From contig NZ_SOHH01000068.1 in assembly GCF_004403515.1 (NCBI RefSeq), positions 43,570-107,569 of the forward strand: a stretch of 64,000 bases of DNA, read 5' to 3'. Shown here one piece after another: positions 32,469-41,146 of the stretch; within the stretch, counting starts at the first letter, position 1, and each line of letters begins with the position of its first letter. Origin of the DNA: Cryobacterium fucosi (lineage in GTDB: Bacteria; Actinomycetota; Actinomycetes; Actinomycetales; Microbacteriaceae). Made by a program: the position numbers and the translations under genes. The notes below the pieces were generated by a model. That model saw only the letters and a program-made list of their open reading frames with translations, did no database searches and was not told the DNA's origin.

Positions 32469-32492
32469 CCCGGCCGGTCCTTCGCGCCCTGA

Positions 32493-32528
32493 GCCGGTTT
32501 CGACACCTCCGCCGGTTTCGACACCTCA
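32493..32528. repeat. 18-bp tandem duplication at the end of the histidine phosphatase gene
   Basis: GCCGGTTTCGACACCTC(C/A) occurs twice in a row. The second copy contains the stop codon of the - strand phosphatase gene. Confidence 0.85.
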
Positions 32529-33125
32529 GCCGGTGTAGTGCGTGTTCTCGGTGAGGGTGCGCACGGTCGCGTCGAAGTACTCGAGTTCGAGCCGCCCCTC
32601 GCGCCAGACGAAATCGTGCACCGACCCGTTGGCGATGAGCTCGTCGTGGCGGGGCCGCTCGCCGCCCGTGCTGTTTCGGATCAGGGTGCCGATCACGCCG
32701 CCGTGACAGACGACGAGCACGCACTCGCCCGGCCGGGCCGCGGCGACCAGGCCGAGGGCGGGTAGCACCCGGTCCAGCACCTCCTGGCGTGACTCCAGGC
32801 CGGGCACGGCGACGCCGTTGGGGAAGCGGGACTGCCGTTCGGCGAAGGTGAGTCCCTCGATCTGGCCGTGGTGACGCTCGGTGAGCGCCTCGACCACCTC
32901 GGGTTGCGCCAGTTCGAGCTCACCGGCGATGATCCGCGCCGTCTCGTGCGCGCGGTCCAGCGGGCTCGTCACGATCGCGTCCCAGTGCCGGCCGCGAAGC
33001 CGCAGGCCCGTCTCCGCGGCCTGGGCTCTCCCGGTCGAGTTGAGCGGGATATCCGTGCTGCCCTGGATCCTGGTGCGCAGGTTCCACTCGGTCTGCCCGT
33101 GCCGCACTATCGAGAGTCTGGTCAT
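32526..33125 (-). CDS. histidine phosphatase family protein
   Basis: 199 residues. Seen: the catalytic IVRHGQTEWN, TSPLDRAHETA, E in ERHHGQIEG, and VVCHGGVIGTL with the second His. Phosphoglycerate-mutase-like phosphatase; the substrate is open (GpgP- or CobC-like). An in-frame ATG 24 bp upstream is also possible. It follows the sirtuin gene closely and is likely co-transcribed. Confidence 0.9.
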   Translation of the reverse strand: MTRLSIVRHGQTEWNLRTRIQGSTDIPLNSTGRAQAAETGLRLRGRHWDAIVTSPLDRAHETARIIAGELELAQPEVVEALTERHHGQIEGLTFAERQSRFPNGVAVPGLESRQEVLDRVLPALGLVAAARPGECVLVVCHGGVIGTLIRNSTGGERPRHDELIANGSVHDFVWREGRLELEYFDATVRTLTENTHYTG

Positions 33126-33158
33126 TGCCGCCGTTCCGTCATCGAGCATGGACCGGGA

Positions 33159-34010
33159 TCAGTCCGCAAGTCGGGCCGCGAGGCCCGCGAGCGTCTCCGA
33201 CGTCCCTGCCTCCAGCTTAATCAGCGCCCGGCCGTCGCCCTTGGTGACCCCCCGGTTGATGACGACGATCGGCAACTTGCGACGCCTGGCCTGTTCGAGC
33301 AGACGGATGCCCGAATTCACCACCAGGGACGACCCGGCGATGACGAGGGCCTCCGCCCCGGCCACCAGGGCGGTCGCCTCGGTGAACTTGACGGTCGGCA
33401 CCAGTTCGCCGAAGAAGACGACGTTGGGCTTGAGCATTCCCCCGCACACCGTGCAGGCGGGGATGACGAAACCCTCCACGTCTGCGACCTCGGCGTCGCC
33501 GTCGGGGGCCACCCGCACGGCATCCGCTGTGCCCAGGAGGGGATTGGCCTCTTCGAGGCGGGCCGCCACGCTGTCCCGGCCGAACGCCTGCCCGCAGGCG
33601 AGGCACACCACGAGATCCATCGACCCGTGCAGGTCGACGACGTGACGGGAACCGGCCCTCGTGTGCAGGCCGTCGACATTCTGGGTGATCACCCCGGAGA
33701 TGGCGCCGTGCTGCTCGAGCCGCGCCAGCGACCGGTGGCCGAGGTTCGGTTCGGCCGTCCGGAACCGGTGCCAGCCGAGATGGCTGCCCGCCCAGTACCT
33801 CTTCCGCGCCCGCTCGTCATCGACGAAGGTCTGGAAGTTCATCGGGGTGCGCACCGGGGCACCCTTGCCCCGGTAGTCGGGGATGCCGGAATCCGTGCTC
33901 ATCCCGGCGCCCGTGAGCACCGCGGTCTGCCTGCCGCGCAGCAACTCCGCGACGGTGTCCAGTGCCTCGGCGGCGACCGCGTCGGAGACCGGAAGCGTCT
34001 CGGTGGTCAT
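33159..34010 (-). CDS. Sir2-family NAD-dependent protein deacylase
   Basis: 283 residues. Seen: GAGMSTDSGIPDYRGKG, QNVDGLH with DLHGS, and two zinc Cys pairs (CLACGQ and CTVCGG). Deacylation of lysine using NAD; the protein targets are unknown. Start ATG 34010 has the Shine-Dalgarno GGATGGAG. Its -10 TAGACT overlaps the divergent box of the SpoU gene. Confidence 0.93.
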   Translation of the reverse strand: MTTETLPVSDAVAAEALDTVAELLRGRQTAVLTGAGMSTDSGIPDYRGKGAPVRTPMNFQTFVDDERARKRYWAGSHLGWHRFRTAEPNLGHRSLARLEQHGAISGVITQNVDGLHTRAGSRHVVDLHGSMDLVVCLACGQAFGRDSVAARLEEANPLLGTADAVRVAPDGDAEVADVEGFVIPACTVCGGMLKPNVVFFGELVPTVKFTEATALVAGAEALVIAGSSLVVNSGIRLLEQARRRKLPIVVINRGVTKGDGRALIKLEAGTSETLAGLAARLAD

Positions 34011-34034
34011 GGTGCTCCATCCTCTGTACACCCG

Positions 34035-34044
34035 AGTCTAAACT
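34035..34044. promoter_or_regulatory. overlapping divergent -10 boxes (sirtuin and SpoU genes)
   Basis: AGTCTAAACT reads TAGACT on the - strand (34040-34035) and TAAACT on the + strand (34039-34044); they share two bases. Both fit the TANNNT pattern, so only one direction can be bound at a time. Confidence 0.5.
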
Positions 34045-34127
34045 CGCGGGTTTTCGTCCGGGTGACAGTGCCGGGTGACGGACCTGACAGGCTGGAGTCG
34101 CTCACTCCCTCGAAAGGCGCCATCGCT

Positions 34128-34967
34128 GTGCAGATCGTTCACATCACCGACCTCGACCTGCCCGGTCTCGCCGACTACGCACGGCTCACGGATGTCGCGC
34201 TGCGGCGTGTCGCCGAACCGGCGGGGGGCCTGTACATCGCCGAGTCGAGCAAGGTCATCGTGCGGGCGCTGGCGGCCGGGCATCGACCGCGTTCCGTGCT
34301 CGTCCAGGAGCAGTGGCTGCCGGACGTGCTCCCGTTGCTGGCGGAGTGGCCCGACGTGCCCGTCTACGTGGGCGAGTCGGCCGTGCTCGAGAAGCTGACC
34401 GGCTACAACCTGCACCGCGGCGCCCTGGCGGCCATGCACCGCCCGCCCCTGGCCGCGGTCGCCGACCTGATCCGGGACGCCCGGCGCATCGTCATCCTCG
34501 AGGACATCGTCGACCACACGAACGTGGGGGCGATCTTCCGCTCGGTCGCCGGACTCGGCGCCGACGCGGTGCTGATCACCCCGCGCTGCGCCGATCCGCT
34601 CTACCGGCGCAGCGTCAGGGTCAGCATGGGAACCGTGCTGCAGGTGCCGTGGACGCGGCTGCCCGAGTGGGGAGACGCCGGCCCGCTGCTCCGCGACGCC
34701 GGCTTCCACCTCGCGGCCCTGGCCCTGTCCGACGATGCGGTGAGCCTGGACCGCTTCGCCGCCGACCCGCCCGAGCGCCTCGCCCTCATCCTCGGCACCG
34801 AGGGCGACGGGCTCAGCGCCCTGGCCATCTCCGCCGCCGACACGGTCGTCACGATCCCGATGCTGCGCGGAGTCGATTCGCTCAACGTGGCCTCCGCCAG
34901 CGCCGTCGCCCTGTATGCCCTGCGCGTCCCCGCGGCGGCCGACGGTAGAATTGACGGATGCCGCTGA
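34128..34967 (+). CDS. SpoU-family RNA 2'-O-methyltransferase
   Basis: 279 residues from the GTG at 34128 (GAAAGG upstream, spacing long; GTG 34062 is an alternative). Seen: SpoU motif 1 TNVGAIFRSV, then SMGTVLQVPW, motif 2 ILGTEGDGLS and motif 3 SLNVASASAVALYAL with the SAM knot. Substrate RNA (rRNA or tRNA) unknown. The last 10 bp overlap the start of the carboxypeptidase gene. Confidence 0.9.
   Translation: MQIVHITDLDLPGLADYARLTDVALRRVAEPAGGLYIAESSKVIVRALAAGHRPRSVLVQEQWLPDVLPLLAEWPDVPVYVGESAVLEKLTGYNLHRGALAAMHRPPLAAVADLIRDARRIVILEDIVDHTNVGAIFRSVAGLGADAVLITPRCADPLYRRSVRVSMGTVLQVPWTRLPEWGDAGPLLRDAGFHLAALALSDDAVSLDRFAADPPERLALILGTEGDGLSALAISAADTVVTIPMLRGVDSLNVASASAVALYALRVPAAADGRIDGCR
34946..34951 (+). 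promoter_or_regulatory. -10 of the D,D-carboxypeptidase gene
   Basis: TAGAAT followed by 6 nt and ATG 34958, inside the end of the SpoU gene. Leaderless spacing. Confidence 0.5.
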
Positions 34968-36193
34968 CCCGACGCCAAACCTTCCGCCGTCGCCGCCTCG
35001 CCGTAGTCGGGGTTCTCGCGGCCGTCCTGGGCGGCGTCGGCTACCTCGCCGGCACCGGCCTGGCCCCTGTGCCCGAGGCAGCCGCGAGCCTCAGCCAGCC
35101 GGCCGCCCTGACCCAGCCCGCCGCCCAGTTGACCTGGCCGGGCGAAGGCTCCGGCGCCATCGGCGCCGTCGGCTACCCGGGGGTGCTCGGCTCCGGCGGG
35201 GAACAGGGCACCGTGCCGATCGCGAGCATCACCAAGATGATCACCGCGCTCGTCGTGCTCGACAAGAAGCCCCTGACCGGCAAGGAGGCGGGCCCGGAGA
35301 TCACGTTCACCGACAAGGACGTCGACATCTACTACGGCGTGATCGCCGAGAACGGGTCCGTCGCACCCGTCTCCTCCGGGATGGTCCTCAGCCAGCGCCA
35401 GACCATGGAAGCGATGATCCTGCCGTCGGCGAACAACTACAGCGTCTCCCTCGCGGTCTGGGCCTTCGGTTCGGTCGACGCCTACCTGGCCGCGGCGCAG
35501 GACTGGCTGGCGGCGCACGGCCTCGACGACACGGCCGTTGCGGACACGAGCGGGCTCTCCCCGGGCAGCAAAAGCACCCCGGCCGACCTGATCGAGATCG
35601 GCAAGCTCGTCGTCGCCGACCCTGCCCTCGCCTCGATCGTCTCCGAGCGCACCGCCGACCTGCCCACCATCGGCACCGTCACCAACACCAACAAACTCCT
35701 CGGCAAGCACGGCGTCACCGGGTTGAAGACGGGCACCACCGACGAGGCCGGGGCCTGCCTGCTCTTCTCGGCGGAATTCGCCGTCGGCTCCGAGACCATC
35801 ACCCTGGTCGGCGTCGTGCTCGGCGGCACGGACCACACCGAGCTCAACGCCTCCGTCTCCGCCCTGATCGAGAGCGTGAAGCCCGGGTTCCGGGAGGTCG
35901 CCCTGACCGACAAGGGCGCCGCATACGCCTCCTACGACACCAGATGGGGCCAGGCCAGCCACGCGGTCGCGGCGAAGGCGGCATCCGTTCTCGTCTGGTC
36001 GGACACCCCGGTCACCGCAGTGGCCACGGCCCGTCCGGTCACCCTCGGCGACGCCGGCGACACGGTCGGCGCGGTCGACTTCGCCGTGGGCGGCAAAACC
36101 GTCAGCGTGCCGCTCGTGCTCGACAAGACCATCAGCGACCCTGGCCCGGAGTGGCGGTTCAGCCATCCGGGTGAACTCGCCGCCGAGAAGTAG
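34958..36193 (+). CDS. D-alanyl-D-alanine carboxypeptidase (PBP5-like, S11)
   Basis: Trims peptidoglycan peptides. 411 residues with an N-terminal membrane anchor (about residues 13-33) after a basic R-rich stretch. Active-site set: ASITKM (Ser-x-x-Lys), PSANNYS (Ser-x-Asn), and LKTGTTDEA (Lys-Thr-Gly). The C-terminal part fits the beta-rich domain. Extracytoplasmic. Its start overlaps the SpoU gene. Confidence 0.9.
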   Translation: MPLTRRQTFRRRRLAVVGVLAAVLGGVGYLAGTGLAPVPEAAASLSQPAALTQPAAQLTWPGEGSGAIGAVGYPGVLGSGGEQGTVPIASITKMITALVVLDKKPLTGKEAGPEITFTDKDVDIYYGVIAENGSVAPVSSGMVLSQRQTMEAMILPSANNYSVSLAVWAFGSVDAYLAAAQDWLAAHGLDDTAVADTSGLSPGSKSTPADLIEIGKLVVADPALASIVSERTADLPTIGTVTNTNKLLGKHGVTGLKTGTTDEAGACLLFSAEFAVGSETITLVGVVLGGTDHTELNASVSALIESVKPGFREVALTDKGAAYASYDTRWGQASHAVAAKAASVLVWSDTPVTAVATARPVTLGDAGDTVGAVDFAVGGKTVSVPLVLDKTISDPGPEWRFSHPGELAAEK

Positions 36194-36212
36194 AAGCGAC
36201 GCCCGCCAGCCA

Positions 36213-36246
36213 CCGGGCTAGGCCGGGCTAGCCCGGGCTAGGCCGG
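36213..36246. repeat. 10-bp tandem repeat at the SGNH hydrolase stop
   Basis: CCGGGCTAGG repeats about 3.3 times and includes the stop of the - strand SGNH gene (36238-36240). It contains three CTAG tetranucleotides within 30 bp. It may double as a hairpin terminator (GGGCTAGCCC palindrome). Confidence 0.85.
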
Positions 36247-37026
36247 AGTGTGACCGAACGGCCCTGCCTCCGGCCGCTTGGGCAGCACGTGGTCGCCGGA
36301 GGACTGGTGGCGGATGCGCCTCAGCACCCACGGCACGAGGTACTCGCGCGCCCACAGGATGTCCTCACTGCGGGCCTTCCGCCAGGTCGTGCCCGGCATC
36401 GGCTCCGGCACCAACGCTTCGAGAGTGTTCGGCACGTTCAGCACGGCGAGCACCATCCGGGCCACGGTGTGGTGGCCGAGCGCATTCAGGTGCAACCGGT
36501 CGGGAGCCCACATTCCCGCTGCCTGGAGCTCGGTCAGCGACCAGAGATCGGCCACCACGCAGTCGTATTTCGCCGCGATGGCCCGGATGTTCTCGTTGTA
36601 GATCGCGACTTTGCCCCTGATGCCGCGGAAGACGGGGGAGAACCCGACATCGGCGCCCGTGAACAGCACGATGGTCGCGCCGTCGGCGGCGAGCCGGCGC
36701 ACGGCCTCTTCGCACCGGGCCGCAATGAGGTCAGGGTCGGACCCGGGCCGGAGCACGTCGTTGCCGCCGGCGGAGATGGTGACCAGGTCGGGGTGCAGCG
36801 CGAGAGCCGGCTCGATCTGCTCCTCGATGACCTGGCCGATCAGTTTCCCGCGGACCGCGAGGTTCGCGTAGGCAAAATCCTCCGTGCCCTGGCTGAGAAC
36901 ATCGGCGACCCGGTCCGACCAGCCGCGGTGCCCGCCCGGGCTGGCCGGCTCCGGATCTCCCACACCCTCCGTGAAGGAATCGCCGAGTGCGACATAGCGG
37001 GACCACGGATGCATCGGCGTCGTCAT
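36238..37026 (-). CDS. SGNH/GDSL hydrolase
   Basis: 262 residues. Seen: ALGDSFTEG (Ser17), SAGGNDVL (oxyanion Gly and Asn) and the catalytic Asp-x-x-His in DRLHLNALGHH. Secreted form not evident: no signal peptide. Acyl-esterase activity expected; substrate unknown. The start at 37026 fits a GACAAT box 6 nt upstream. Confidence 0.9.
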   Translation of the reverse strand: MTTPMHPWSRYVALGDSFTEGVGDPEPASPGGHRGWSDRVADVLSQGTEDFAYANLAVRGKLIGQVIEEQIEPALALHPDLVTISAGGNDVLRPGSDPDLIAARCEEAVRRLAADGATIVLFTGADVGFSPVFRGIRGKVAIYNENIRAIAAKYDCVVADLWSLTELQAAGMWAPDRLHLNALGHHTVARMVLAVLNVPNTLEALVPEPMPGTTWRKARSEDILWAREYLVPWVLRRIRHQSSGDHVLPKRPEAGPFGHTPA

Positions 37027-37032
37027 GCTTCC

Positions 37033-37038
37033 ATTGTC
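37033..37038 (-). promoter_or_regulatory. -10 of the SGNH hydrolase gene
   Basis: GACAAT on the - strand, 6 nt (GGAAGC) before ATG 37026. Weaker match, leaderless spacing. Confidence 0.4.
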
Positions 37039-37070
37039 CCCGTTCGCACCAAAGTGTCGGCGCACCTTGC

Positions 37071-37076
37071 TAGATT
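37071..37076 (+). promoter_or_regulatory. -10 of the helicase gene
   Basis: TAGATT followed by 7 nt and GTG 37084. CAGGGA just before the GTG could also act as a ribosome-binding site. Confidence 0.45.
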
Positions 37077-37083
37077 TCAGGGA

Positions 37084-38898
37084 GTGACTACTTTGCCTGC
37101 CTTCGGACCAATCCAGGGAACGAGTGCAGCCGAACACCTGTCCCCGTCCTTCCCTGAGCGCGCCGCCTGGGGCACGGCGAGCAAGCTTCGCGCCTGGCAG
37201 GCCGAGGCGCTCGAGGCGTATTTCGTGCACCAGCCCCGCGATTTCCTCGCCGCGGCCACGCCGGGCGCCGGAAAGACGACCTTCGCGCTGAGGCTGGCGG
37301 CCGAGCTGAAGGCCAGGCGGCTGATCGACCGGATCACCGTCGTCGCCCCGACCGAGCACCTCAAACGCCAGTGGGCGGATGCCGCGGCCCGGGCGGGCAT
37401 CCGGCTCGACCCGAGCTTCAAGAACGCGAACGGGCGCTACGGCAGCCACTTCCACGGCGTCGCCGTCACCTACGCCCAGGTGGCCAGCCGGGCAGCCCTG
37501 CACCGCGAACTCACCCAGTCCAGCCGCACCCTGGTCATCCTCGACGAGGTGCACCACGGCGGCGACGCGCTGAGCTGGGGCGACGCGATCCGTGAGGCCT
37601 TCGAGCCGGCCACCCGCCGGCTCTCCCTGACCGGCACCCCGTTCCGCTCCGACACCTCGCCGATCCCGTTCGTGAGCTACCTGCCCGACGAGCACGGCAT
37701 CCGGCTCTCCCAGAGCGACTACAACTACGGCTACGGCCGCGCGCTGGAGGACGGCGTGGTGCGCCCCGTCATGTTCATGGTCTACGCCGGACACATGAAG
37801 TGGCGCACCAGGGCCGGCGACGAGATGGAAGCGAAGCTCGGCGAGGGCAACACCAAGGACGTGACCGCGCAGGCCTGGCGCACCGCCCTCGAGCCCACCG
37901 GGCAATGGATACCGGCGGTGCTGCGCGCGGCCGACTCCCGGCTCACCCAGGTGCGTCACGGCATCCCGGATGCCGGGGGACTGGTGATCGCGACCGACCA
38001 GAGCATGGCGCGCGCCTACGCCACGATCCTCGAGGAGATCTCGGGGGAGCCGGTCACGGTCGTGCTCTCCGATGAGAAGGAATCCAGCGACCGGATCGAC
38101 GAGTTCTCCCACAACAGTCGGCGCTGGATGGTCGCCGTGCGGATGGTGTCAGAGGGCGTCGACGTGCCCCGGCTGGCCGTGGGCGTCTACGCGACGAGCG
38201 CGTCCACCCCGCTGTTCTTCGCCCAGGCGATCGGACGGTTCGTGCGGGCCAGGCGCCGCGGTGAGACCGCCTCGATCTTCCTGCCGAACGTGCCCGGCCT
38301 GCTCAGCCTCGCCAACGCGCTCGAACTCGAGCGGGACCACGCCCTCGACCGCAGCAACCGCGACGACGGCGACGACGGGATGTACAACCCCGAAGACGCC
38401 ATGGTCGCCGCCGCGAACAAGGAGGAGAAGGGCTCTGACGAGCTGGGCGAGGAGTTCCTGTGGCAGGCCATCGACTCCCAGGCCACCTTCGACATGGTCA
38501 TGTTCAACGGCGACGAGTTCGGCGAGCTGGCGGAGCCCGGGACCGACGAGGAATTCGACTTCATCGGCATTCCCGGCCTGCTCGAGCCCGAACAGGTCTC
38601 CGAGCTGCTCCGCCAGCGGCAGACCCGCCAGGCGAAGCGGTCATCGGACCGGCGCAAAGACCCGGTGACCGGTGAGATCGCGCCGGAGGAACCGCCGCCG
38701 CTGTACCGCACGCTGAAGGAACAGCGCACCCTGCTCGCCAGCTTGGTCGGCATGTGGTCCAAGCTCGCCAGCGAACCTCACGGCATGGTGCACGCCGAAC
38801 TCCGTCGCGAATGCGGCGGCCCGGCCGTCGCCCAGGCCAGCGTCACCCAGCTGCAGAAACGAATCGACCTGCTCCGCCGCCGCCTCGGTCGCAGCTGA
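37084..38898 (+). CDS. DEAD/DEAH-box helicase (SF2)
   Basis: 604 residues. Seen: motif I ATPGAGKTTF, motif II LVILDEVHHGG, motif III SLTGTPFRSD, and a C-terminal half with VSEGVDVPRL and QAIGRFVRARRR (motif VI). Resembles the restriction-like helicases used in DNA repair or defence; substrate unknown. No neighbouring nuclease or methyltransferase suggests a restriction system. Confidence 0.88.
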   Translation: MTTLPAFGPIQGTSAAEHLSPSFPERAAWGTASKLRAWQAEALEAYFVHQPRDFLAAATPGAGKTTFALRLAAELKARRLIDRITVVAPTEHLKRQWADAAARAGIRLDPSFKNANGRYGSHFHGVAVTYAQVASRAALHRELTQSSRTLVILDEVHHGGDALSWGDAIREAFEPATRRLSLTGTPFRSDTSPIPFVSYLPDEHGIRLSQSDYNYGYGRALEDGVVRPVMFMVYAGHMKWRTRAGDEMEAKLGEGNTKDVTAQAWRTALEPTGQWIPAVLRAADSRLTQVRHGIPDAGGLVIATDQSMARAYATILEEISGEPVTVVLSDEKESSDRIDEFSHNSRRWMVAVRMVSEGVDVPRLAVGVYATSASTPLFFAQAIGRFVRARRRGETASIFLPNVPGLLSLANALELERDHALDRSNRDDGDDGMYNPEDAMVAAANKEEKGSDELGEEFLWQAIDSQATFDMVMFNGDEFGELAEPGTDEEFDFIGIPGLLEPEQVSELLRQRQTRQAKRSSDRRKDPVTGEIAPEEPPPLYRTLKEQRTLLASLVGMWSKLASEPHGMVHAELRRECGGPAVAQASVTQLQKRIDLLRRRLGRS

Positions 38899-38943
38899 GG
38901 CCTGGCAGGCGGGCTCCACCCGGGCCGCCTCGTCCAGACCCGA

Positions 38944-40173
38944 TCAGCTGTTCCGGGTCGCCATCAGGTCGTCCGTCGACACGGGCACCAGCCCGAGCGT
39001 CGCCAGGTCCAGGGCTGCCACGATGTCCGCCATCAGATCGTCGACGTGCTCCAGCCCGATCGACAGCCGCACGACCGCGGCGGCCGGCCTGGCGCCGGCC
39101 TCGACCGGACGGTGCGTGAGCGACGCCGGGTGCTGCACGAGCGAGTCGACCCCGCCGAGCGAGACCGCGTGGGTGATCAGTCGGCAGGCCTCGGTGAAGC
39201 GCACGGCCGCGTCGAAGCCGCCGGCCAGGTCGAGGGCGATGACCGACCCTGCGCCGCCGCACTGCCGGCCCAGCAGACCCTGCGGGTCCTGGCCGGGCAG
39301 GCCGGGGTAGTGCACCCGGGCGAGTGCCGGGTGACCGAGGAGCCGCCCGGCGATCTCGGCCGCCGTGGCCTGCTGGGCGAGAACCCGCACGGGCAGCGTG
39401 CGCAGGCCCCGGTGCAGCAGGTACGCACCGAACGGATGCAGGATCCCACCGGTCAGCGCGCGCACCTGGCGCAGGCGCCGGGCCCAGTCTGCCGGGCCGG
39501 ACACGGTCCCGCCCATCGCGTCGCCGTGGCCGCCGAGGAACTTCGTCGCGCTGTGCAGCACCAGGGTGGCCCCGGAGTCGATCGGGCGCTGCAGCACCGG
39601 CGTCGCAAAGGTGTTGTCGACCAGCACGGGCACCTCGCCGGCAGCATCCGCCACCGCCCGGATGTCGGTCAGCTCCAGGGTCGGGTTCGCGGGCGTCTCG
39701 AGGATGACCAGCCCGGTATCGGCCCGGATCGCCGCGCGCACTCCCGCCGCGTCGACCCAGGTCACGGTCGTGCCCAGCAGGCCCGTCGCCAGCACGTGGT
39801 CAGTTCCGCCGTAGATCGGCCGCAGCGCCACCACGTGCGGCTTGCCTGCCGCCACCGTGGCGATCAGCACCGCCGCCAGGGCGGCCATCCCGCTGGCGAA
39901 GGCGACGGTGGCCTCCGCGCCCTCGAGAGCGGACAGCGCCGTCTCGAACCGGGCGACGCCCGGCTGCCAGAGCCGCTGGTAGACGGCGGACTCGCCCGGC
40001 ACCAGTGTGCCGCCCGTGGCGAGGTTCTCGTAGGAGTCGCCGCCGGACTCGACCCCGCCGAGCGGGTTCGTCGTCGACAGGTCGATCCCGGGCACGTGCA
40101 CCCCCGACTCGGTCAGACCGCCCATCCCGGCGTGCACGGCGATCGTTTCCAGGTGCGGCGTCGTTGGCATCAT
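38944..40173 (-). CDS. PLP-dependent trans-sulfuration enzyme
   Basis: Cystathionine/methionine gamma-lyase family, PLP fold type I. 409 residues from ATG 40173. Seen: the PLP Lys in LHSATKFLGGHGD, VDNTFATPVLQRP, YQRLWQPGV and GGVDSLVQHPASLTH. Could be cystathionine gamma-lyase, cystathionine gamma-synthase or methionine gamma-lyase; the exact activity cannot be chosen. Divergent from an Lrp-type regulator, which probably controls it. Confidence 0.85.
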   Translation of the reverse strand: MMPTTPHLETIAVHAGMGGLTESGVHVPGIDLSTTNPLGGVESGGDSYENLATGGTLVPGESAVYQRLWQPGVARFETALSALEGAEATVAFASGMAALAAVLIATVAAGKPHVVALRPIYGGTDHVLATGLLGTTVTWVDAAGVRAAIRADTGLVILETPANPTLELTDIRAVADAAGEVPVLVDNTFATPVLQRPIDSGATLVLHSATKFLGGHGDAMGGTVSGPADWARRLRQVRALTGGILHPFGAYLLHRGLRTLPVRVLAQQATAAEIAGRLLGHPALARVHYPGLPGQDPQGLLGRQCGGAGSVIALDLAGGFDAAVRFTEACRLITHAVSLGGVDSLVQHPASLTHRPVEAGARPAAAVVRLSIGLEHVDDLMADIVAALDLATLGLVPVSTDDLMATRNS

Positions 40174-40249
40174 CCTCAGACGAAAACAGATTCTGTGCCC
40201 TTGCACAAGACCTCCTGCAGAGTCTTCCGTCTGCACCGGGAATATCGCA

Positions 40250-40255
40250 TAAACT
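40250..40255 (+). promoter_or_regulatory. -10 of the Lrp-family gene
   Basis: TAAACT lies 24 bp before ATG 40280 with GGAAGAG as a ribosome-binding site. The 106-bp gap to the divergent PLP enzyme is the place to look for Lrp sites. Confidence 0.5.
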
Positions 40256-40279
40256 GTTCGTCAAGGGAAGAGTGGGTCC

Positions 40280-40759
40280 ATGGAACCGAAGAAATCCGAA
40301 ATCGACCGGGTCGACCGCGCGCTCCTCCGCGCACTGTCGGTCAACGCCAGGGCCTCCGGCGCCGCCCTTGCCGCGGAGATCGGCGTCGCTGAGTCCACCG
40401 TGTCGCTTCGGCTGCGCCGCCTGCAGCAGCTCGGGCACATCCGCGGCTACCGGGCGAACATCGATCTGGCCGCGCTCGGCGCCTCCCTGCAGGCGCTGAT
40501 CTCGGTGCGCCTGGTCAAGCACGCCAGGGTGCAGATCGACGACTTCCGCAACGCGGCGCCGCACTGGCCCGGCGTGATCGGCCTGTTCCACACGGCCGGC
40601 GCCGACGACTACCTCCTGCACGTGGCGGCGGCGGATGCCTCCGACCTGCGCGACTTCGTCCTGGAGCACCTCGCGGAGCATCCGGCCGTCGCCCACACCG
40701 AGACCAACCTGATCTTCGAGTACGTCGACGGGGACGGCTGGCAGGACCTGGTCAGGTAA
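40280..40759 (+). CDS. Lrp/AsnC-family transcriptional regulator
   Basis: 159 residues. N-terminal HTH: IDRVDRALLRALSVNARAS and LAAEIGVAESTVSLRLRRL; C-terminal RAM domain with GADDYLLHVAAADASDLRDF, which binds amino acids. Divergent from the trans-sulfuration gene, so it likely responds to methionine, cysteine or a branched amino acid. Confidence 0.92.
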   Translation: MEPKKSEIDRVDRALLRALSVNARASGAALAAEIGVAESTVSLRLRRLQQLGHIRGYRANIDLAALGASLQALISVRLVKHARVQIDDFRNAAPHWPGVIGLFHTAGADDYLLHVAAADASDLRDFVLEHLAEHPAVAHTETNLIFEYVDGDGWQDLVR

Positions 40760-40790
40760 CGAACGGGCCGACCCGGTGTCGAGCCCGCCG

Positions 40791-40880
40791 ACCCGGTGGT
40801 CGAGCCTGTCGAGACCCTCGACCCGGTGGTCGAGCTTGTCGAGACCCTCGACCCGGTGGTCGAGCCTGTCGAGACCCTCA
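40791..40880. repeat. three exact 30-bp tandem repeats
   Basis: The 30-bp unit ACCCGGTGGTCGAGCCTGTC continuing with GAGACCCTCG occurs three times with one base change in copy 2 and one at the end of copy 3; a degenerate copy precedes it (40771-40790). Each unit holds an imperfect inverted repeat GGTCGAG...TCGAGACC. This resembles the GGTCTCGACAxGCTCGACC elements I know from intergenic regions of Microbacteriaceae. Confidence 0.9.
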
Positions 40881-40884
40881 CTAA

Positions 40885-40920
40885 CAAAAACAACGCTCCC
40901 CGCCGAAGCGGGGAGCGTTG
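40885..40920 (-). terminator. terminator of the cold-shock gene
   Basis: CAACGCTCCCCGC and GCGGGGAGCGTTG form a 13-bp stem with a 4-nt loop. On the - strand it ends in TTTTTGTT, a good U-tract. Confidence 0.88.
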
Positions 40921-40942
40921 AAGCAGCTTGTGTGGCTGTTAT

Positions 40943-41146
40943 TTAGAGGGCGCGGATGTTCTCGGCCTGGGGACCCTTGGGGCCCTGGGTTACCTCGAAC
41001 TCGACCTTCTGGTTCTCGTCGAGCGACTTGTAGCCGTTCGATGCGATCGCGGAGTAGTGCGCGAAGACATCGGCGCTTCCGTCGTCGGGAGCGATGAAGC
41101 CGAAGCCCTTTTCAGCGTTGAACCATTTCACGGTACCTGTTGCCAT
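40943..41146 (-). CDS. cold-shock protein CspA family
   Basis: 67-residue RNA chaperone. Seen: [17 protein letters not shown] (RNP1) and DVFAHYSAI (RNP2). The start at 41146 follows GGAGGAG at 8 nt. A long leader of about 140 nt up to a TAGTGT/TTATCT region is typical for temperature-controlled csp genes. Confidence 0.95.
   Translation of the reverse strand: MATGTVKWFNAEKGFGFIAPDDGSADVFAHYSAIASNGYKSLDENQKVEFEVTQGPKGPQAENIRAL

Noticed and set aside
36250..37083. N-terminal extension of the helicase frame to 36250
   Set aside because: The added part is antisense to the SGNH hydrolase and low in complexity; the -10 at 37071 and helicase motifs support the GTG at 37084.
37084..38898. Helicase as part of a restriction or phage-defence island
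   Set aside because: No nuclease, methyltransferase or other defence gene is next to it; neighbours are housekeeping.
40791..40880. Possible CRISPR array
   Set aside because: The units are back-to-back with no spacers and no cas gene is near.
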